Shown: positions 1 to 6,338 of the stretch, piece after piece | Layout of the letters: each line of letters starts with the position of its first letter | Numbering within the stretch: the stretch's first letter is position 1 | The notes under the pieces: model-generated | Told to the model about the DNA's origin: nothing | Databases searched by the model: none | The model's input: only the letters and a program-made list of their open reading frames with translations | Assembly: GCA_041588495.1 (NCBI GenBank) | Contig: JBFGWM010000127.1 | Span: 1 to 8,068 of the forward strand | Length of the DNA stretch: 8,068 nucleotides | Direction of reading: 5' to 3' | Source: JBFGWM01 sp041588495 | GTDB taxonomy: Bacteria > Pseudomonadota > Gammaproteobacteria > Pseudomonadales > JBFGWM01 | Translations under genes and position numbers: made by a program

Positions 1-247
1 CATGAGCTTCTGGTTCGAGGACCACAAGCTGCTGATCGCGGGTGACACCATGTTCCGCCGCTCCATCGGCCGTACCGACCTGTGGGGCGGTGACCACGCG
101 GCGATCGAGAAGTCGATCCGGGAGCGGATCTACCGTCTCGACGAGGAAGCGGTGGTGGTGACCGGGCATGGCCCGGAAACCACGATCGGGGAGGAAATGC
201 GCGAAAATCCGTTCGTGCGTGCGGGCCGGGCACAGGGCGCACGCTAA
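1..247 (+). CDS. MBL-fold hydrolase, glyoxalase-II-like (3' end only)
   Basis: This is the C-terminal part of a metallo-beta-lactamase-fold hydrolase; the gene begins before the window. The ATG at 2-4 is probably internal, because the family's HxPGH motif normally stands just before this point and no start signal is visible. Seen: LLIAGDTMF, whose Asp is the metal-bridging residue of the family; GRTDLWGGD, typical of the glyoxalase II/YcbL-type branch; and VVTGHGPETTIGEE, with the final metal-binding His in GHGP, followed by the NPF ending common in these proteins. Members hydrolyse thioesters such as S-lactoylglutathione or related small substrates in the cytoplasm; which substrate applies here cannot be told from this fragment. 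The stop codon is at 245-247. It is not PhnP, whose motifs differ, so proximity to phnN should not be read as a phosphonate link. Confidence 0.88.
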   Translation, partial: MSFWFEDHKLLIAGDTMFRRSIGRTDLWGGDHAAIEKSIRERIYRLDEEAVVVTGHGPETTIGEEMRENPFVRAGRAQGAR

Positions 248-287
248 AGGGCGCAAAATCCAACTCTCGTTATTTACTAAATCATCG

Positions 288-293
288 TATAAT
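288..293 (+). promoter_or_regulatory. Candidate -10 box for the OmpA-family lipoprotein gene
   Basis: A perfect TATAAT stands in a locally AT-rich stretch (about 270-295) in the 107-base gap between the hydrolase stop and the lipoprotein start. No good -35 hexamer is seen 16-18 bases upstream and there is no extended -10 TG, so it is a candidate only. Transcription would start near 300, giving a leader of about 60 bases. Confidence 0.4.
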
Positions 294-346
294 TGGGCCT
301 GATTTCACGACGCCATTGCGATCACTACCGTAAACCCAGAGTTACT

Positions 347-352
347 GAGGAG
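347..352 (+). promoter_or_regulatory. Ribosome binding site deciding the lipoprotein start
   Basis: GAGGAG lies 8 bases before the ATG at 361 but only 2 bases before the ATG at 355. The second ATG is therefore the likely start. Confidence 0.7.
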
Positions 353-360
353 AAATGAAC

Positions 361-1029
361 ATGAACAGGAAACTCACCGCACTCGCCACCGCGAGCATGC
401 TGTTGCTGCTCGCGGGATGCGAAAGCATGTACACCGAGGACCCGTACACCGGGGAACGACAGATGCGGAAATCGGTGAAGTACGGCGCGATTGCCGCCGC
501 CACCTGCGCAGCAGGTGCGGCCATTGCCGCAGATGACCACAAGACCGACAAGGCCGCCATCGGCGCTGCCGCCTGTGGTGCTGCCGGTGCCGGCGTGGGC
601 CACTACTTTGATGTGCAGGAAGCGAAACTGCGCGAGCAGCTGCGTGGCACCGGGGTCTCGGTATACCGGAACGGTGACCAGATCCAGCTGATCATGCCCG
701 GCAACATCACCTTCGCGACGGACTCCGCGGACATCAACAGCGGTTTCTACTCGACCCTGGATTCCGTTGGCCTGGTGCTGAAGGAATATGACCGTACCGC
801 GGTCGACGTGATCGGTTTCACCGACAGCACGGGCTCCTTCGAGTACAACCAGGCGCTGTCCGAGCGGCGCGCGCGCAGCGTTGCCGACTATCTCGGCAGT
901 CGCGGCGTGCTGCGTTCACGCCTGAACTCCTACGGCATGGGCCCGCGTAACCCGCGTGCCTCCAACGACACGCCGCAGGGCCGCGCCCAGAACCGCCGGG
1001 TGGAAATCAATATCCGTCCGATGGGCTGA
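361..1029 (+). CDS. OmpA-family outer membrane lipoprotein
   Basis: A 222-residue lipoprotein that probably tethers the outer membrane to peptidoglycan. The N-terminus has a basic start (MNRK), a hydrophobic stretch and a lipobox LAGC with the lipidated Cys at 20; the +2 residue is Glu, not Asp, compatible with outer membrane sorting. Residues 41-80 form a Gly/Ala-rich segment like the glycine-zipper regions of YiaD-type lipoproteins, interrupted by a charged DDHKTDK stretch. Residues about 99-222 are an OmpA C-terminal domain: GFTDSTG and LSERRARSVADYL place D155 and R170 fifteen residues apart, matching the diaminopimelate-binding Asp/Arg pair of OmpA, and QNRRVEI closes the domain. The start at 361 is preferred over 355 because of ribosome binding site spacing. 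It appears monocistronic, ending in a strong hairpin. It is close to Pal/YiaD but has no visible Tol genes around it, so the exact role is inferred. Confidence 0.92.
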   Translation: MNRKLTALATASMLLLLAGCESMYTEDPYTGERQMRKSVKYGAIAAATCAAGAAIAADDHKTDKAAIGAAACGAAGAGVGHYFDVQEAKLREQLRGTGVSVYRNGDQIQLIMPGNITFATDSADINSGFYSTLDSVGLVLKEYDRTAVDVIGFTDSTGSFEYNQALSERRARSVADYLGSRGVLRSRLNSYGMGPRNPRASNDTPQGRAQNRRVEINIRPMG

Positions 1030-1046
1030 AGGCAGTCGCGCTGTAC

Positions 1047-1076
1047 AAAGGCCGGCCCCCAGGGGCCGGCCTTTTT
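1047..1076. terminator. Shared convergent terminator hairpin
   Basis: A 13-bp perfect inverted repeat (1047-1059 with 1062-1074) is followed by a run of five T (1072-1076, overlapping the stem end) on the plus strand, ending the lipoprotein transcript. The stop codon of phnN on the other strand (1076-1078) abuts it. Read on the minus strand the hairpin is followed by only three T, so it may also slow that transcript, less efficiently. Confidence 0.85.
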
Positions 1077-1636
1077 CATGCGCGGTCGAAAAGCCGGATA
1101 AAGGCCTCGCCGGTTTCTTCCAGGCCGTTGTCGTTGCGCAGGCGCACCAGGGCGGGATGATCGACATGATCGTATTCGGCTGCCCGCTCCAGGCGACGCA
1201 GCACATCCGCCGCACATTCCCGCTGCCGGGCCACCAGGCGGCTTTCGAGCACCTCCTCGGGCGCCCATACCAGTACCGGCACGAGGTCGGGATAGCGCTC
1301 TGAGGCTTTCTGCAGCCATGCCCGGGAACCATTGACCACGACATCGAGGCCCTGCGCCATCCAGGTATCGATCTCGATACCAATGCCGTAATGCAGGCCG
1401 TGGCTGGCCCAGTGCATGGCAAACAGCCCGTGACCGAGCCGCTGCTCGAACTCATCCATGGTCAGGCAGATATGATTCTCGCCCTCGAGTTCGACGGCAC
1501 GCGTGATATAGCGGTGGGCGAAGATCACCGGCCGCTCGAGCAGGTGCTGGCGCGCGTAGCGCATCAGGCTGTCCTTCCCGGAACCGGAAGGCCCGATCAC
1601 GTAGTAGAGGCGGCCACCGTGCTGATCAGGACTCAT
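1076..1636 (-). CDS. phnN: Ribose 1,5-bisphosphate phosphokinase PhnN
   Basis: PhnN phosphorylates ribose 1,5-bisphosphate with ATP to give phosphoribosyl diphosphate (PRPP), the last step of C-P lyase phosphonate breakdown, and can supply PRPP independently. The 186-residue protein has the family length and is guanylate-kinase-like: a Walker A loop GPSGSGKDS (15-23), AHRYITR (40-46), ENH (53-55), a YGIGIEID stretch (83-90), and NGSR (102-105). These blocks match what I recall of E. coli PhnN almost word for word. The ATG at 1634-1636 has no clear ribosome binding site; translation may depend on coupling with the acyltransferase gene 48 bases upstream on the same strand. None of phnG-M is in the window, which is unusual for this gene. 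The alternative, a guanylate kinase, is unlikely because the substrate-side motifs are those of PhnN. Confidence 0.93.
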   Translation of the reverse strand: MSPDQHGGRLYYVIGPSGSGKDSLMRYARQHLLERPVIFAHRYITRAVELEGENHICLTMDEFEQRLGHGLFAMHWASHGLHYGIGIEIDTWMAQGLDVVVNGSRAWLQKASERYPDLVPVLVWAPEEVLESRLVARQRECAADVLRRLERAAEYDHVDHPALVRLRNDNGLEETGEAFIRLFDRA

Positions 1637-1684
1637 GCTTGGGACAAATCCCGGGCTTCAGCCTGGAAGGGGTGGCAGGCAGGT

Positions 1685-2626
1685 TCAATTGGGCAGTCCG
1701 GGCCGCTTCGGGCGCCCCGCACGGGCAGCCTCCACCGCCTTGATTTCCTCGATGTGGGCATCCTTCTCCTCCCACAGCGCGCGGACCCATTCCTGGAATG
1801 CCAGACGAAACGCCTCGTCATCCTCGTAGTTGCGTCCCAGGAACTGGGTGGGAATCTCCTGGACCCGCATGCGCACGATGATGCGCGGCACCCGGCCGCA
1901 CAGGAACTCCCACAGGCCTGGTGGCTCCTCCTGGCAGTAGACGATGGTGACGTTGATCATCGTCGAGATGTGGTCGCCCATGGCACTCAACACGAAACCG
2001 ATCCCCCCCGCACGGGGCTTCAGCAGGTTCTTGTAGGGAGACTGCTGGCCAAGTTGCTTCTGGCGCGTGAAGCGGGTGCCTTCGAGGAAATTGAAGATCG
2101 CGATCGGGTTGTGCTTGAATTTTTCACAGGCCTTTTTCGTGGTCTCGAGGTCCTTGCCCTTGAGTTCCGGGTTGCGAGCGATCTCCTCCCGCGTATAGCG
2201 CTTCATGAACGGAAAATCGAGTGCCCACCATGCCACGCCGAGAAGCGGCACCCAGATCAGTTCCTGCTTGAGGAAAAACTTCAGGAAAGGCACCCGACCG
2301 AGCAGTATGCGCTGCAGGATCATGATGTCGGCCCAGGACTGGTGGTTGCTGGCAATCAGGTACCAGCCGCGTCGATCCAGTTCGTCCAACCCTTCGACGT
2401 CCCACACGGTCGCCTGGGTCAGCCACAGGGAGAAGTTGTTGGTCGCGATCCATATGGAGGCGATCCAGATCGACACCCGACCGAAAAACGCCTGCCACGC
2501 GCGAATCGGAATCACCAGCTTCAGGAACGTGGCCAGCATGAGCGGCAGGAACCAGAAAGCCGTGTTCAGTGCGATGATGAGGGCAACGATACATCCGCGA
2601 AGAAACGGCGGTAAAAAAGACAGCAT
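1685..2626 (-). CDS. yihG: YihG/PlsC-type lysophospholipid acyltransferase
   Basis: A 313-residue membrane acyltransferase of the PlsC family, YihG branch, expected to transfer an acyl chain to the sn-2 position of lysophosphatidic acid or a related lysophospholipid at the inner membrane. Seen: an N-terminal hydrophobic region (about 12-40) and a second hydrophobic stretch (about 50-70); the catalytic HX4D motif NHQSWAD with H95 and D100; the block FLKQELIWVPLLG (118-130); DFPFMKRY (137-144); GKDLETTKKACEKF (157-170); and the substrate motif EGTR (182-185). These run in the same order as in E. coli YihG as I remember it, and the length agrees. The start at 2626 has a modest AAGG upstream. It probably leads a two-gene transcript with phnN, 48 bases downstream. 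It diverges from the TetR gene across 119-149 bases, so repression by that regulator is possible but untested. Confidence 0.9.
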   Translation of the reverse strand: MLSFLPPFLRGCIVALIIALNTAFWFLPLMLATFLKLVIPIRAWQAFFGRVSIWIASIWIATNNFSLWLTQATVWDVEGLDELDRRGWYLIASNHQSWADIMILQRILLGRVPFLKFFLKQELIWVPLLGVAWWALDFPFMKRYTREEIARNPELKGKDLETTKKACEKFKHNPIAIFNFLEGTRFTRQKQLGQQSPYKNLLKPRAGGIGFVLSAMGDHISTMINVTIVYCQEEPPGLWEFLCGRVPRIIVRMRVQEIPTQFLGRNYEDDEAFRLAFQEWVRALWEEKDAHIEEIKAVEAARAGRPKRPGLPN

Positions 2627-2717
2627 GCAGCAGGCCTTGTTTCTGTCGTTTCCCGGCTGGCCAAGCGTGCGGCCAGGGAGATCAACGGTTTCTATACTTT
2701 CGACGTGGCCCGGCCGA

Positions 2718-2745
2718 TTGTCAATGTGGCACCATCCATTAAACT
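2718..2745 (+). promoter_or_regulatory. Candidate promoter of the TetR gene
   Basis: TTGTCA (2718-2723) and TAAACT (2740-2745) are separated by 16 bases; the -10 matches four of six consensus positions. Transcription would begin near 2752, downstream of the ATG at 2746 and about 24 bases before the ATG at 2776, which agrees with the later start. The complementary strand carries TTGACA overlapping the same bases (2719-2724), a possible -35 for the acyltransferase gene, but with no well-spaced -10. Confidence 0.3.
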
Positions 2746-2775
2746 ATGAAATCCTCCGCGATTCCCGGCCCGTCC

Positions 2776-3399
2776 ATGAAAACCCGCGAGCGCATCCTGG
2801 TCACCAGCCTCGAGTTGTTCAACGCCTACGGCGAACCCAACGTGACCACGATTCACATCGCCAACGAAATGGACATCAGCCCGGGCAATCTCTATTACCA
2901 CTTTCGCAACAAGGACGAGATCACGCTGGAACTCTTCGGGCGTTTCGAGGAGGCCATGCTCGACCTGCTTGGCGACCCCGGCGACCGCGACCTCGACATG
3001 GAAGACCTCTGGCTGTACCTGCACATGGTCTTCGAGAACATCGTCCTCTACCGGTTCCTGTACCGGAACCTGGTCGACCTGCTCAGCCGCGTCGACCGCC
3101 TGCGCAGCCCCTTCCAACGCATCATGAACCGCAAGCGGGAAACGGCACTCGGCCTGTGCGAGGGCCTGGTCCGCCAGGAGATGATGCGCGCGACCCCCGA
3201 TGAACTCGATGTCCTCACCCACAACATCGTCATGACGGCCACCTTCTGGCTGAACTACCAGCAGATACACGAGACCCGCCAGGAACGGCTCGCCCACATC
3301 GGCCACGGCGTGTTCCAGGTGCTTTCGCTGCTGCTGCCCTACCTGGCCGAGGAGCAGCGCGAATACCTGCTGGTTCTCAGCAAGGAATACCTGGACTGA
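2776..3399 (+). CDS. TetR-family regulator, PhaD-like
   Basis: A 207-residue transcription factor. The N-terminal helix-turn-helix domain is plain: MKTRERIL opens helix 1, followed by LFNAYGEPNVTTIHIANEM and DISPGNLYYHFRNKDEI, the classic TetR recognition region. The C-terminal part is all-helical and matches, by recollection, the architecture of PhaD, the regulator of Pseudomonas PHA loci, including the ISPGNLYYHF block and a closing LxxEYL-like end. PhaD is known to control phasin and PHA synthase promoters; the phasin gene downstream and convergent makes that assignment attractive, but the ligand and targets here are inferred. An in-frame ATG at 2746 would add ten residues (MKSSAIPGPS). 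Neither start has a ribosome binding site; 2776 is chosen because the family begins at MKTR and because of the candidate promoter. No terminator with a T-run follows the stop. Confidence 0.85.
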   Translation: MKTRERILVTSLELFNAYGEPNVTTIHIANEMDISPGNLYYHFRNKDEITLELFGRFEEAMLDLLGDPGDRDLDMEDLWLYLHMVFENIVLYRFLYRNLVDLLSRVDRLRSPFQRIMNRKRETALGLCEGLVRQEMMRATPDELDVLTHNIVMTATFWLNYQQIHETRQERLAHIGHGVFQVLSLLLPYLAEEQREYLLVLSKEYLD

Positions 3400-3559
3400 A
3401 CCGGTAACGGTCGCCGGCAGTGACCTCGGTGATGTCCCGGAGCAAGGCGAAAAAAGTTCATCCCGATTTGAAGCGCCACTGGAACGGCATGCGGCCCTCC
3501 GGTGCCGGGGAGCCTTGCTGAATGAAACCTTACTGGCTCAAGAAAACAGTTCTCGGAAC

Positions 3560-3815
3560 GCCCGTCCGGAGAATGTTGCATGAACGGACTGATTGTCCTC
3601 ATGCCGGACGGGCACCAGAGGGGCGCTACGCGGCGCCCCTCTGGACTCCCCCGCGCCCCCGGGACGTGCGCCCCGCTATGCGGGGTCCACTGCGGTGCTC
3701 GCCTCCCGGCGGGGGCTGCGGAACTCGCGCAGGCAAGCCTGCGCTCAGACAGTCCTCGCCCTTTTTCCGCCGGGAGACTGCGCTCCTCGTCGCACTTTAC
3801 GGGGGAGGAAAAGCC
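3560..3815. repeat. Structured intergenic element with stacked hairpins and a repeated 13-mer
   Basis: Perfect inverted repeats follow one another: 10 bp (3560-3569 with 3604-3613), 12 bp (3615-3626 with 3633-3644), 6 bp (3671-3676 with 3680-3685), 6 pairs with one G-U (3701-3706 with 3711-3716), and 8 bp (3727-3734 with 3737-3744). Interleaved are three copies of CTGCGnnnCTCG followed by C or T, at 3690, 3716 and 3778, plus a longer-spaced version starting at 3739 (CTGCGCTCAGACAGTCCTCG). From memory, very similar strings, read on the minus strand as CGAGGACTGTCTGAGCG and GCGAGTTCCGCAGCC, recur between genes in many proteobacterial genomes, so this is probably one copy of a dispersed element of unknown function. 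No transposase gene is present. Confidence 0.6.
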
Positions 3816-3872
3816 ATCCGGGGCCACTGACCGGACCTGAAGATCACTGTTCCCGGAGTTCCGGGATGAACC

Positions 3873-3925
3873 AAAAAAAAGCCCGGTGCCGACGTCCACC
3901 CAAAAGGGTGAACCGGACACCGGGC
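3873..3925 (-). terminator. Rho-independent terminator with U8 tail, likely for the phasin gene
   Basis: Read on the minus strand, GCCCGGTG pairs with CACCGGGC (3918-3925 with 3881-3888), an inner CACCC/GGGTG stem (3897-3901 with 3906-3910) closes on a four-base loop, and eight T follow (3873-3880). It lies about 266 bases beyond the phasin stop, and no other minus-strand gene intervenes. Confidence 0.8.
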
Positions 3926-3929
3926 AAAC

Positions 3930-3962
3930 GGTTCCGGGTTGCGCTGCTGCGCGACCGGAACC
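3930..3962. other. Long imperfect hairpin downstream of the phasin gene
   Basis: GGTTCCGG (3930-3937) pairs perfectly with CCGGAACC (3955-3962), and an inner six-pair stem (3939-3944 with 3949-3954) encloses a TGCT loop, with one bulged G. It has no long T-run on either strand, so it is more likely RNA structure in the phasin 3' region than a terminator. Confidence 0.45.
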
Positions 3963-4191
3963 TGTTTTACGTCAGGCCCCCTGGGCCGAGGAAATACCCG
4001 AGGGAGGGGCCGGACGGCTTGCACACGGTTGGTTCGCTTCACGCTGTGCCCGGGAAAACCCCCTTGCCACCACGCAAGCGAACCTCAATTCTGCGTCAAG
4101 TTCGCGACGCTTTGACTGCAATTCCCGGCAATGGTTTCCATGCCAGGCAAAACAATCGGCCTGAACCGGTGTCGCCTTAAACCCTGCTCAA

Positions 4192-4683
4192 TCACTCGAG
4201 CCTCTGAATGCGGGCTTCGAGTTCATCGAGCTTGCGGTTCAGTTCGCTGACCGCCGTCGCACTCGGCACACCGAGTCGTGCCAACGCGCCGGATACCCGC
4301 GTATCGAACACGCGCTCCACCCGTTCCAGGGCGGTCTCCGCCTTTTCGCGAGCCCTGCCAGCCTCGGCGCGGGCACGCTCGAGCACCGGAGCGAGTTTTT
4401 CCTCGTAACGGTCACGGACCTTTTCGAGTCCGGCACCGGCCTTTTCCTTCAAGGCGCCGAAGGTCTCCTCGGTGGCTTTCACCTGGCGGATAATCTCGTC
4501 CCGCGTGCGGGATTCAAGTTCCTCACCCTGTGCCACGAGGGTCTCGAAAATCTCGCGCCCCTCTTCTCCGGCGCGTGCGTAGGCGCCGAGCCCGGCAAGC
4601 CAGATCTGGTTACCGGATTCACGAATGAATTGCGCGGCGTGGTTGTCCGCGAGTTTTTCTTTCAAAGCAGCTTGATGTCCCAT
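4192..4683 (-). CDS. Phasin (PHA granule-associated protein)
   Basis: A 163-residue protein of the PhaF/PhaI-type phasin family, which coats polyhydroxyalkanoate granules in the cytoplasm. Seen: the family signature around 27-56 (IWLAGLGAYARA, then EEG and a long acidic/basic helix), a central highly charged region (about 60-125) with heptad-like Leu/Ala/Val spacing that predicts coiled coil, and a C-terminal block VFDTRVSGALARLGVP followed by a second short coiled coil ending in IQRLE. It lacks the Ala/Lys/Pro-rich histone-like tail of PhaF, so it is closer to PhaI. The ATG at 4683 is chosen because AGGAG lies 9 bases upstream; ATG at 4701 and TTG at 4707 have no such site. The gene stands alone, convergent with the PhaD-like regulator; no PHA synthase is in the window. 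Confidence 0.87.
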   Translation of the reverse strand: MGHQAALKEKLADNHAAQFIRESGNQIWLAGLGAYARAGEEGREIFETLVAQGEELESRTRDEIIRQVKATEETFGALKEKAGAGLEKVRDRYEEKLAPVLERARAEAGRAREKAETALERVERVFDTRVSGALARLGVPSATAVSELNRKLDELEARIQRLE

Positions 4684-4692
4684 TCCGGGTCG

Positions 4693-4697
4693 CTCCT
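4693..4697 (-). promoter_or_regulatory. Ribosome binding site deciding the phasin start
   Basis: AGGAG on the minus strand lies 9 bases before the ATG at 4683. It falls inside the reading frame of the two upstream in-frame starts (4701 and 4707), which lack any ribosome binding site. Confidence 0.7.
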
Positions 4698-4790
4698 GCA
4701 TGTTCAATTCGGCGCATGGCAGCCGCCACCCGGATTCAGAATCTCCGTTGTCGCGACCACCCCCGGGGATGTTCCGCGGGGTACGCCAGG

Positions 4791-4807
4791 CCGGGGCACA
4801 ACCCCGG
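4791..4807 (-). other. Hairpin in the phasin leader
   Basis: CCGGGG (4791-4796) pairs with CCCCGG (4802-4807) around a five-base loop, between an AT-rich candidate promoter zone (about 4819-4860) and the phasin start. It has no T-run and may simply be leader structure. Confidence 0.3.
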
Positions 4808-4931
4808 AACTGACGCGCATATTAGTCGGAAAGATTAGAATATTCATACTAATTTCAATGCCCCGAGAACCTTCGTCCACAGGCTTGCCAGCCTTGTCAA
4901 GAACGGCGTCGGAGAAGTTTTCCAGACATAC

Positions 4932-4964
4932 AAAAAAGAAACCCCGCCGGGTGGCGGGGTTTCT
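4932..4964 (-). terminator. Rho-independent terminator of the TolC-family gene
   Basis: A perfect 12-bp stem (4937-4948 with 4953-4964) with a four-base loop is followed on the minus strand by a run of T (4932-4937). It begins 24 bases after the TolC-family stop codon. Confidence 0.92.
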
Positions 4965-4988
4965 CTGTAACCGGAGAACCGGGTGGCT

Positions 4989-6338
4989 TCAGCGCCCGAG
5001 GGACAGCCAGTCGATACTCGGAAGATCTTCCGGCGGGGCGGCCTCTTCGGGGAGGTCCACGCCCAGCGCGTCCGTCAGTTGACCGAGTGCCGCCAGGATC
5101 CGGTACTGGGCGAACAGGCGGTCATACTTGGCGTTGGTGAATGCACGCTGCGACTCGAACAGTTCGTTCTCGGTATCGAGAAGGTCGAGCAGTGTGCGCT
5201 GGCCGATGTTGAACTGCTTGGTGTAAGCCTGCTTGGTCTTTTCACTCGACTGCATGTGCTGACGCAGGTACCCGAGCTGACCCTCGGTCGCCTTGTACGA
5301 GTTCCACGACAGCTGCACGCTCTCCGCCACCTGGCGGAATGCCCGGTTGCGGATTTCCTTGGCCTCGGTGATCAGGTCCGCGGTTTCCTGCACCCGGGCG
5401 TAGTCGCGGCCGCCGTTGTACAGGGTGTAGCGCATCCGCACCATCGCCAGGGCGTCTTCGTTGATGTTGTCGATGCCGTCGATGTCGTTGTTCCAGGACC
5501 GCGACAGTTCGAGGTCGAAGCGGGGATAGAACGGACTCTGGGCCGCCTCCCACTGACCGCAGGCCTGGACGATGTCCCAGTTGGCCGACTGCAGGGTCGG
5601 GTGGTTGTCGATGGCCGCCTGGGTTGCCTCGGCAATGCTGGCGGGCATCCGGTCATCCATCGCCGGAGCCTCCTCGAGGTCGCCGCGCGGCAGGTGGCCG
5701 ATGGTCCGAATATAGTTGGCCATCGCGTCGCGGAGGTTGTTTTCCTCGGCAATCACGTTGGACTGCGCCAGAGCACGCCGGCCTTCGGTCTGGTCCTCGG
5801 CAGCCTTGCGCCCGACACCGGTCCGGCTACGCAGTTTGATCTGGTCGTAAATGGTTTCGTGCGCCTGGTAGTTTTGTTCAGCCAGTCCGAGCAGGGTTTC
5901 CTGGCGAATCACGTTCAGGTACACCTCGGAGGCCCGCAGGGCAGTGTTCTGGGCCGCCGCGTTGACCGTGTAGGACTGGGCCGCCACCCGCGCATGGGTG
6001 CGCTTGCGCTCGCTGCGCGCAGCAAAACCGTCAAACAGCATCTGGCGTGCGGTGATCTGGGCTTCATCCCGATGCATCCGCCGGTCCACGCCGGTGGTCG
6101 CGTTATCAGTGATTTCGAATCCCTGGCCCAGGGTCAGTTCCACGGACGGGAGGTAGGCCGCTTCCGCCTGTCGTTGGGCGCTGGCCCGCGCCTTGCGCTG
6201 GGAAACCTCGATGAGTACGTCCGGGTTGGTGGAAACCACCTCGGCGACCACTTCCTGGAGGGTCTCGGCCGACGCCGGCAGCGCCATGCCACCCACCATG
6301 CCAGCCACGCCCGCAACCAGTGCCATGCGTAGTTTCAT
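4989..6338 (-). CDS. TolC-family outer membrane channel, LapE/AggA-like
   Basis: A 449-residue outer membrane efflux protein that would form the trimeric exit duct of a type I secretion or efflux complex. Residues 1-24 are a signal peptide ending in the cleavage motif ASA before ETLQ. Two repeated OEP halves follow (about 28-210 and 230-420): the first contains QMLFDGFAARSER after a short beta segment, the second has the matching YTLYNGGRD, both hallmarks of TolC-like barrels, with long heptad-rich helices between. The C-terminal tail (about 428-449) is acidic and Pro-rich. AAGGAG lies 6 bases before the start. The nearest upstream gene on the strand encodes a LapA-type retention module, the kind of domain that plugs such a channel, supporting a LapE-like role. 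The partner ATPase and membrane fusion protein are not in the window, so an efflux role remains possible. Confidence 0.9.
   Translation of the reverse strand: MKLRMALVAGVAGMVGGMALPASAETLQEVVAEVVSTNPDVLIEVSQRKARASAQRQAEAAYLPSVELTLGQGFEITDNATTGVDRRMHRDEAQITARQMLFDGFAARSERKRTHARVAAQSYTVNAAAQNTALRASEVYLNVIRQETLLGLAEQNYQAHETIYDQIKLRSRTGVGRKAAEDQTEGRRALAQSNVIAEENNLRDAMANYIRTIGHLPRGDLEEAPAMDDRMPASIAEATQAAIDNHPTLQSANWDIVQACGQWEAAQSPFYPRFDLELSRSWNNDIDGIDNINEDALAMVRMRYTLYNGGRDYARVQETADLITEAKEIRNRAFRQVAESVQLSWNSYKATEGQLGYLRQHMQSSEKTKQAYTKQFNIGQRTLLDLLDTENELFESQRAFTNAKYDRLFAQYRILAALGQLTDALGVDLPEEAAPPEDLPSIDWLSLGR

Larger units (their letters stand above)
3400..4191. other. Long non-coding gap between TetR and phasin genes
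   Basis: About 790 bases lie between two convergent stop codons. Open frames exist on both strands but read through hairpins and terminators and resemble no family, so I treat the region as non-coding. It contains a multi-hairpin element (3560-3815), a 7-bp palindrome (3851-3866), a minus-strand terminator (3873-3925), a further long hairpin (3930-3962), a GGCCCC/GGGGCC pairing (3975-3980 with 4006-4011), and a 9-bp inverted pair (4031-4039 with 4076-4084). Nothing resembling a tRNA, insertion sequence or CRISPR was seen. Confidence 0.7.

Noticed and set aside
1391..2614. Long plus-strand open frame (407 codons) opposite phnN and the acyltransferase gene
   Set aside because: It lies antisense to two clearly recognised genes, resembles no family, and is explained by GC-rich codon bias.
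2692..3306. Minus-strand frame opposite the TetR gene
   Set aside because: Shadow of the TetR coding sequence; no motif of its own.
3339..3920. Minus-strand frame overlapping the TetR end and the hairpin element
   Set aside because: It reads through palindromic DNA and into the TetR gene, and has a low-complexity Arg/Ser/Pro-rich product without family resemblance.
3593..4180. Plus-strand frame across the TetR-phasin gap
   Set aside because: It crosses the hairpin element and the minus-strand terminator, has no ribosome binding site, and has an Arg/Pro-rich composition typical of translated GC-rich spacer.
4684..4707. Upstream TTG and ATG starts for the phasin
   Set aside because: No ribosome binding site precedes them; AGGAG is placed correctly only for the ATG at 4683.
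4983..6332. Plus-strand open frame of 449 codons opposite the TolC-family gene
   Set aside because: The minus-strand frame has a signal peptide, OEP motifs, a ribosome binding site and a terminator; the plus frame has none of these.
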